A stretch of DNA of 64,000 nt. It comes from Sipunculus nudus. Its lineage: Eukaryota > Annelida > Sipuncula > Golfingiida > Sipunculidae. Made by a program: the position numbers and the translations under genes. The notes beneath the pieces were generated by a model. The model did no database searches. It was given only the letters and a program-made list of their open reading frames with translations, and was not told the origin of the DNA. The stretch spans positions 41,836,527 to 41,900,526 of the forward strand of contig CM049308.1 of NCBI GenBank assembly GCA_026874595.1, given 5' to 3'. Shown piece by piece: positions 58,530 through 64,000 of this stretch. Each line of letters begins with the position of its first letter. Position 1 is the stretch's first letter.

Positions 58530-59660
58530 CCAAGCATGACCTGCGACATCATGGCCTTCCAGTCAAATTGCTGAAGAACCTATATGCCAATTTTGTTGAA
58601 ACTTTCTACGTTGACATAAATATATATCACATGTCTGGTTTAAATACAGTGAATTGATGGTCTGAGGAAAAATGTATGGTTGTTCAGCTATCAGGAACTA
58701 ATCCCACAGCTTGCTGTCAGTCTCAAAAGGAATACCACACAGGCCAAATATAAGATCAAAATATATAGCAAAAACTCAATGGAAATCCATGCAAGAATTA
58801 TTGTGAAACGGGTGCTTCTGTATTAATTTTTATTCAATACAAGCCAACTGTACTGAGCTTTCATGAATGATGGTCAAATTTATTAAGAAATCTTTGACCC
58901 AATGCAAGATTACATTTATATACGTCCCACTGCATTCACTTTAATAGTTCTTGAGATAATATGTTCTAAAGGAATTTAAAGATGGCTTTCTTGTGGCCAT
59001 ATTGGATTTCTGACAGGTCGGAAATTGAACGACAAACGACCTCTAAAAGGGACCGAACATTAAAAAAACACAGAAACTTCACTGACATAAGGATTTCTAA
59101 GGTGGCTACCTGGCAGACATAATGAATCCTCCAATAAGAGACCAAACTTGTGGCAATTGCTCCAAAGAATGTTACAGTTATGGATGTCCAAAACAATTCA
59201 AAAGGCATGATAGGATGGAGAGCTCTCATATCAGATTTATGGACATGCAAATGTAAAAAGCGTAAGTCCAATATTTTTTAATTATCACCTTGCTTTTCAA
59301 TGGGGTCAGCAGGATAGGTAAACTGCAAAACCTGAAAGAAAAGAATTGCAGAAAGCATCACTAAGAGTCTTGTCATCAAATAAAGCCATCCTAAATCCAG
59401 GTACAGACCCACATATTTTCAGAATAAACACTTGCTTGTATATCTGATGAATTGTGTTATGGTATTCAGAAATCTAGAAAACTAAGTTTATTGCTATGAT
59501 TCCATGAAATAAACTGCAAAATGTTCTCATCGTCTTAAAAATCAATAGCTAAACCTTAACATTTTACTCTCAAAGTCCTAATGCCTGTCCAAAGCATTCT
59601 GGCAACAGTGTTTTGTTATGCACTAATGATATATCCTTATCACTCCATGGACTGTGACAA
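58530..59660. other. No gene seen
   Basis: A 101-codon minus frame at 58966-59271 has no recognisable domain. The region is likely interior of the 58503-60732 element. Confidence 0.35.
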
Positions 59661-59880
59661 GTGTCATTGACAATTATGGGCACACAGTGAGATGTACCAG
59701 TTGGAGTACAATGGTTATATATACAAGAAAAATAGAAATGGTCTACAACGTAAGTTTTTATTGTGAACAAGTGTCACTGACAATTATGGGCACACAGTGA
59801 GATGTACCAGTTGGAGTACAATGGTTATATATAAAAGAAAAATAGAAATGGTCTACAAAGTAAGTTTTTTATTGTGAACA
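59661..59880. repeat. 110-bp tandem duplication
   Basis: 59661-59770 and 59771-59880 are two copies starting GTGTCATTGACAATTATGGG and GTGTCACTGACAATTATGGG, with about four differences. Confidence 0.92.
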
Positions 59881-60061
59881 TCCCTGACCTATGACCTTGG
59901 CCTTTTTGCCCACATATCAATTTGTTTCTTTTTAAAGTGATGGATAACTACTTACCACGTAAACTGGAGTAATCACTTGGGAACCAATGAGTGAATAATT
60001 TTGACCTGCAACCTTTAACCTCCTGACCAGCTGACCCCTAAATCAATAAGTTAGCTTTTCC

Positions 60062-60732
60062 CTACAGGTCACAAAATATAGGTCACAATGACCTAATTTC
60101 AGGTTTCTAGGGACATTAGCCTAGGACCTCCCTTAAGTCATGTTGGAGGGTTCTAGGCCCACTGGATATTATTTGTGCCCAATCTGATTGTCTGGGTACT
60201 CACAATCAGGTTTTCGGCCCATAGGTCACAAAATAAAGGTCATCATGACCTAATTTCAGGTTTCCAAGGAGATCTGCCTAGAAACTCCCAGGATATTGTG
60301 TTAGAAGATTCTAAGCCTCATAGATACGATTTGCCCCCATCTGACATTCAGAATGCTCATATGACATCTTTTCCCTATAGGTCACAGAATATAGGTCACG
60401 GTGACCTAGTTTCAGGTTTCCAAGAACATTTGCCTAGGATCTTCCAAAATGTCAGGTTAGAGGTAACTAGGCCTAATGGATACAATTTGTGCCACATCTG
60501 ACTTTCTGGATTCTCGAAATCATGTTTTTGGCCAGTAGAACACAAAATATAGGTCACCATGACCTAGTTTCAGGTTTCCAAGGAGACTTGCCCAGGACCT
60601 CTCTGGATGTCCAGTTAGAAGTTTCACAGTCTAACAGTTACATTTTGTGCCCCGTTAACAGACGGACGGCCAGACAGATGCTGGACAAAGGGCGATCACA
60701 TTAGCTCAGATGACTTACAGTCAGCTGAGCTA
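60062..60732 (+). mobile_element. 158-bp-unit tandem array with terminal hairpin
   Basis: Four units anchored on CACAAAATATAGGTCAC and GACCTAATTTCAGGTTTC at about 60067, 60226, 60383 and 60540. The array ends ACGGACGGCC, ACAAAGG and a 31-nt hairpin at 60702-60732 (arms TAGCTCAGATGAC and GTCAGCTGAGCTA, loop TTACA). The frames at 60175-60704 only reflect the tandem units. Confidence 0.85.
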
Positions 60733-61736
60733 ATAATATTCCATTACTGAATTTTCAGTTTGAAGATGATCAAAACAGAACATACTATATATTGCTCGCC
60801 TATGACAAGATTTAATGTTCCCATGTGATTTTCATTAAATTTAGGTATATATGGATATCAAATTAAAAATAGTAAGCCGATGGTAAATGCTTGATGATGA
60901 CAGGAGTCAAGCAGATAAACTTAACAAAGCACTTCCCTAGTTACAGCCTGGAAATAAATAGTGGATTTGAGATGTACTGATTACACACACAAACACACAA
61001 AGAGCTTTCTATTTTATCTTTTATTTATAAAATAATGATTTAATACATTAAAAATTTCTTCCATCACAATGAATCAGCGTAATCATATAATGACAACCTG
61101 GTGTTGTTGTTTGTTGTTCTGGAATGGTAAAACATTAAAACAGATAACATTTCACATAATATTAGAGGTGAGTGACATAACCTCCACTGTCCTTCAGCTT
61201 AAATCGAGGGTCACACACAAAACTGTCTGGATATAAAAAATCAGGCAATATTGTATTTTTTAAGTTCCATTTAATGTAAGATTTCATAAAATACATAAAA
61301 AAAATCATATACAACTTCTTTACAAAATTCACTTTATCAACATTAGTATGCTATTACCTGATAGAGGTTTACATTGATTTGTGTGAAGAAAAATACCTAT
61401 TTATCCATTAATACAGAAAGTAAAAGTAAAGACACATTTCTTTATATATACTCCAAAACAATCTTATCAGTAAACAAATAAACATTACATCACAATGAAA
61501 ATCTTAAATATATTTCTGTAAACTTTAGAGAGAAATCATCAGATATAAATCTAATGACTCCACCTTAAGTATATTTCATATCTCTACATCATGAAGGTTT
61601 CACATGTACCTGATAGGAAAAGTGCCACAGATGTGTCTGTAGAATACAATATATATAATCATATTAAGTGTAATGGCCAATAAATTAATAAAATTATAAC
61701 AACATGTATGTACTTATGTTCATGGTGGTTACTCTT
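60733..61736. other. 3' flank and probable 3' UTR of the PGAP4-like gene
   Basis: No other gene. On the minus strand poly(A)-signal candidates (plus-strand TTTATT) occur, for example near 61020. AT-rich throughout. Confidence 0.4.
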
Positions 61737-62942
61737 TCATTCTAAGAATTCTGCTGCCTTTTTCACATTTGCCCTGAGAGAAGACACAAACCCTATGTGT
61801 CTGATCAAGTTGGGCTCAACAAGAAAAGATTTCATCCCACTGAGCCTTCCTGCAATTGAATCAATTGCCAGATCTACTGCATATCCCATGCTGCATTTCA
61901 TCAAAGACAGTTCATGTGCTGCCAGACGGGCACTGGCTGCGTTATACAATACAGCCTGAGTACAGCACCCGGGCGATGGTACAAGCCGATGGAGAGATAA
62001 AGAAGTCCTCCTGAGGTGTACAAAATACTGTCTACCTACAGAATAGGCAAGCAGAATGAAGTATACACAACCTAGTATTACAGACAAAGGCTGCTTGGTC
62101 AAGAAGTAACACACAGATCCTCCAAGCAGTCCAAACCCAACTAGTTCTAGGATTTTGTCCCACTCATTGCCGTACCCAGACCATTTTTCTGGGTAGTAGA
62201 GTTTAATCATGAACCAGCTCTGATGATGAGAATGTCCAGGAGTATCCTCAGCCTCAAGTCGGTGATGAAGCAACGTATGCAGCGATGGTAAAAAGAAATT
62301 TAATGGTTGTGCATCATCCTCCAACAAAACTACATACTTTGGGGAGTAAGACAGTGCCCTTATTAAGCAATATGTGTAATCCCGTTTCTCTTTTTCAAAA
62401 CGGTCAGGGCTTGGTTTTAAATTGCTGTTGCTGTAAGGTGTGTACATAGGAAAGAACTGTGATAGATTCCGAGCCTCTGTGTGGCCTGCAGGATGGGCAT
62501 CAATATTGCACAGAAAGAGGATTTTTTTATTGAAAGTTTGGTCAGCTTTCATGGACTGGTCCGTGGCTGTTACAGTCTGAGTGAGATAATCAATCACATG
62601 TTTTGCATCTTTCTCCCGCTTCATTGTGATTATCCCTATCACAATATCTGTGTCATCATCATTATTATAACTGTAGTACTTGTTGTTTTCGGCTGTGTTT
62701 AGTTGTGAAATATACTGCTTTGCTTGTTGAGCTCGCTTCTCATTTTGCACATGCACCCTTTTCAGGATCTCATCATCATTACCATTTCCATGAAAATACT
62801 TAGAATATGGCCACTGGCTACACAGCACTTTCAGCCCATATCCGAAGGTTATCAAATATATCACCAGCCAGCCCACATAAAACAATGCGTGTCTTCTTGT
62901 CAGGCGACGTAGCACTCTCAGCCAGGAACATAGCAAGGTCAT
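61737..62942 (-). CDS. PGAP4: PGAP4/TMEM246-like GPI GalNAc transferase
   Basis: An uninterrupted frame of 401 residues, about the usual length of PGAP4. A short basic N terminus precedes transmembrane segment 1 (about 20-42). A glycosyltransferase-A-like domain follows, with FLCNIDAH (143-150), FEKEKRDYTYCL (182-193) and the acidic LLEDDAQP (206-213), the likely metal and sugar-nucleotide site. Two hydrophobic segments (about 264-283 and 286-303) are inserted in the catalytic domain, a hallmark of PGAP4. The C-terminal motifs GCCTQAVLY (325-333) and VEPNLIRHIGFVSSLR (375-390) are conserved in the family. Known family role: the Golgi enzyme adds GalNAc to the first mannose of GPI anchors after their attachment to protein. 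The Met at 62942 gives a complete N terminus. A possible acceptor (CACTGAG) just upstream suggests a separate 5' UTR exon. No damage is seen. Confidence 0.93.
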   Translation of the reverse strand: MTLLCSWLRVLRRLTRRHALFYVGWLVIYLITFGYGLKVLCSQWPYSKYFHGNGNDDEILKRVHVQNEKRAQQAKQYISQLNTAENNKYYSYNNDDDTDIVIGIITMKREKDAKHVIDYLTQTVTATDQSMKADQTFNKKILFLCNIDAHPAGHTEARNLSQFFPMYTPYSNSNLKPSPDRFEKEKRDYTYCLIRALSYSPKYVVLLEDDAQPLNFFLPSLHTLLHHRLEAEDTPGHSHHQSWFMIKLYYPEKWSGYGNEWDKILELVGFGLLGGSVCYFLTKQPLSVILGCVYFILLAYSVGRQYFVHLRRTSLSLHRLVPSPGCCTQAVLYNAASARLAAHELSLMKCSMGYAVDLAIDSIAGRLSGMKSFLVEPNLIRHIGFVSSLRANVKKAAEFLE

Positions 62943-63590
62943 TATTCTCAGTGAAACTCCTGTTTTGAATCTGGATCTCCTATATCATCCATATTCTACC
63001 CTGTGAACATATTAAAACAAATTTTAAAATCAGTACAATGTATATAATATTGGCCCAGAGCTATGTTTGCCATGCAAACAGAGTGGACTGTATACAATTA
63101 AGATTTAGAGTAGTGTCAGTTGGTTTGTTGTTGAATACATGGAGCGTGTAAATATCCACTTAGGCTAACCGTGCTTATTGTACTATTAAATAAAATATAA
63201 CTTTAAGAAAATTGCAATTGCTCAACAGCACAGTATGATGGTAATATTTAAAACTATTGCTCACAGGGCTGCTTTTCTGCCTGGCAGAAATGGCAGATAA
63301 GGGGTAGAAACTGTAAAATATGCCTTGAGTGCTACTTCTATGACATTTTATCATTTATCTAGCTATAAAAAACATGTAATATTAAAACAAGCCCTACAAG
63401 CCTTATGCAAATGGGCAATGGGATATACATCAGGTATAATGCTTCAATGCTGGACGGTTACTTTTCAAGTACATGTGTGACATTAATATGTACAATTCAA
63501 GCACTGAACATTTTGAACCTGTGTGCTGGCATCAATTACAAAAATGTCACTGCAGAAATATGTCACTGATGCACACAACACAAAAAGGAT
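62943..63590. other. 5' flank of the PGAP4-like gene; nothing identified
   Basis: Probably 5' UTR or promoter region on the minus strand, but no clear core-promoter element can be chosen. Confidence 0.35.
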
Positions 63591-63740
63591 TGTAAGTGGC
63601 ACCACCAGTCTTGTGTACAAGAAAGCCATCAAAGATGTATGAACATGAAAAATTCCAGTCAGATACTTCAAACCACTGTAAGCCTATGTGCACAGATGCA
63701 TAAAACAACTAGAAAACCGGTAGTCGACAAGTAACAACGT
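63590..63740 (-). mobile_element. Fragment of the Helitron-like 280-bp-unit family
   Basis: Has GTAAGTGGCACCACCAGTCT (palindrome variant), a 280-type half unit, then CTAG, six bases and GGTAGTCGACAAG at 63709-63733. This is the same end as at 45427-45457, but the distal hairpin arm is decayed (TAACAAC in place of CGACTAC). Confidence 0.6.
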
Positions 63741-64000
63741 GTCTCTCCTGATGAGTGGTACAAGTGAAGTGACAGACGGACTGAGTTGTAGTCACATCAC
63801 TACTAAACATAGCCACTTATAACTCTGAGAAAAGGGCATTATTTTATTCAACAAAAACTGCAGCCACCTAGCTGGTCTTCTTCAAAACTCTCCCAAGATG
63901 GATTGACATGCCAAATTTCAGACCAATACCTTGACCCACTCCTGAGCAATTTCACCCAAAGCACATGTACCGATGGACACCACGGAAAAATGATTGCAGA
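63741..64000. other. Repeat-like flank, nothing further identified
   Basis: Contains AGACGGACTGAGT and CTCCTGAGCAATTTCACCC blocks similar in style to the tandem elements; cut by the window edge. Confidence 0.35.

Noticed and set aside
58966-59271. 101-codon minus frame
   Set aside because: No recognisable domain; it lies inside a repeat element interior.
60175-60704. 108- and 71-codon plus frames with repeated peptide GxHDLxSGFQGDLPR
   Set aside because: The peptide repeat just mirrors the 158-bp DNA unit; similar DNA elsewhere is interrupted in that frame.

Overview
The window is metazoan nuclear DNA: AT-rich, gene-poor, intron-bearing and dominated by decayed mobile elements. Two host genes are well supported, both on the minus strand. 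The first is a 12-exon gene (24880-34025) for a ribonuclease-inhibitor-type LRR protein with two EF-hands, LRRC74-like; every splice junction I inferred keeps frame and gives 679 residues. The second is an uninterrupted 401-codon gene (61737-62942) for a PGAP4/TMEM246-like Golgi GPI-GalNAc transferase. The repeat landscape (BEL/Pao and tRNA-Leu- or tRNA-Pro-primed LTR elements, a Merlin remnant, a SINE with a conserved-looking central part, and tandem-repeat-bearing elements ending in hairpins) suggests a lophotrochozoan, most likely a bivalve mollusc. That assignment is inference, not proven here.

Layout. 1-5490: minus-oriented copies of a 337-bp-period tandem repeat. 6535-9200: a broken RecQ-like helicase and an adjacent decayed reading frame, minus strand, with a solo LTR in the apparent intron. 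10540-11416: a 298-bp-period element ending in a hairpin. 12380-12720: faint coding remnant. 14651-14947: broken Merlin (ISXO2-like) transposase. 15264-16970: LTR, tRNA-Leu primer site and gag-like frame of one LTR element. 17945-about 23290: a BEL/Pao element lacking its 5' LTR, with a poly-T insertion in the integrase. 24880-34025: the LRR/EF-hand gene, with LINE, SINE and microsatellite insertions in introns. 36400-37430 and 41763-42581: further copies of the tRNA-Pro-primed LTR family. 44291-45376: a nearly perfect 543-bp tandem duplication. 45427-46460: element with a Helitron-like 3' end. 46918-48432: hAT-like nonautonomous element. 48500-60732: mosaic of tandem-repeat elements sharing end motifs and terminal hairpins. 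61737-62942: PGAP4-like gene.

The two host genes have no evident functional link. The most unusual signal is a 12-bp palindrome, GGTGGCGCCACC, kept in several tandem-repeat families whose surrounding units otherwise do not resemble each other. Alongside it is a modular element architecture: a palindromic 5' end motif, variable internal tandem units, a GGAC-rich run and a terminal hairpin. I propose these as Helentron-like nonautonomous elements carrying palindromic CTCF-core-like sites. This is a hypothesis for testing.
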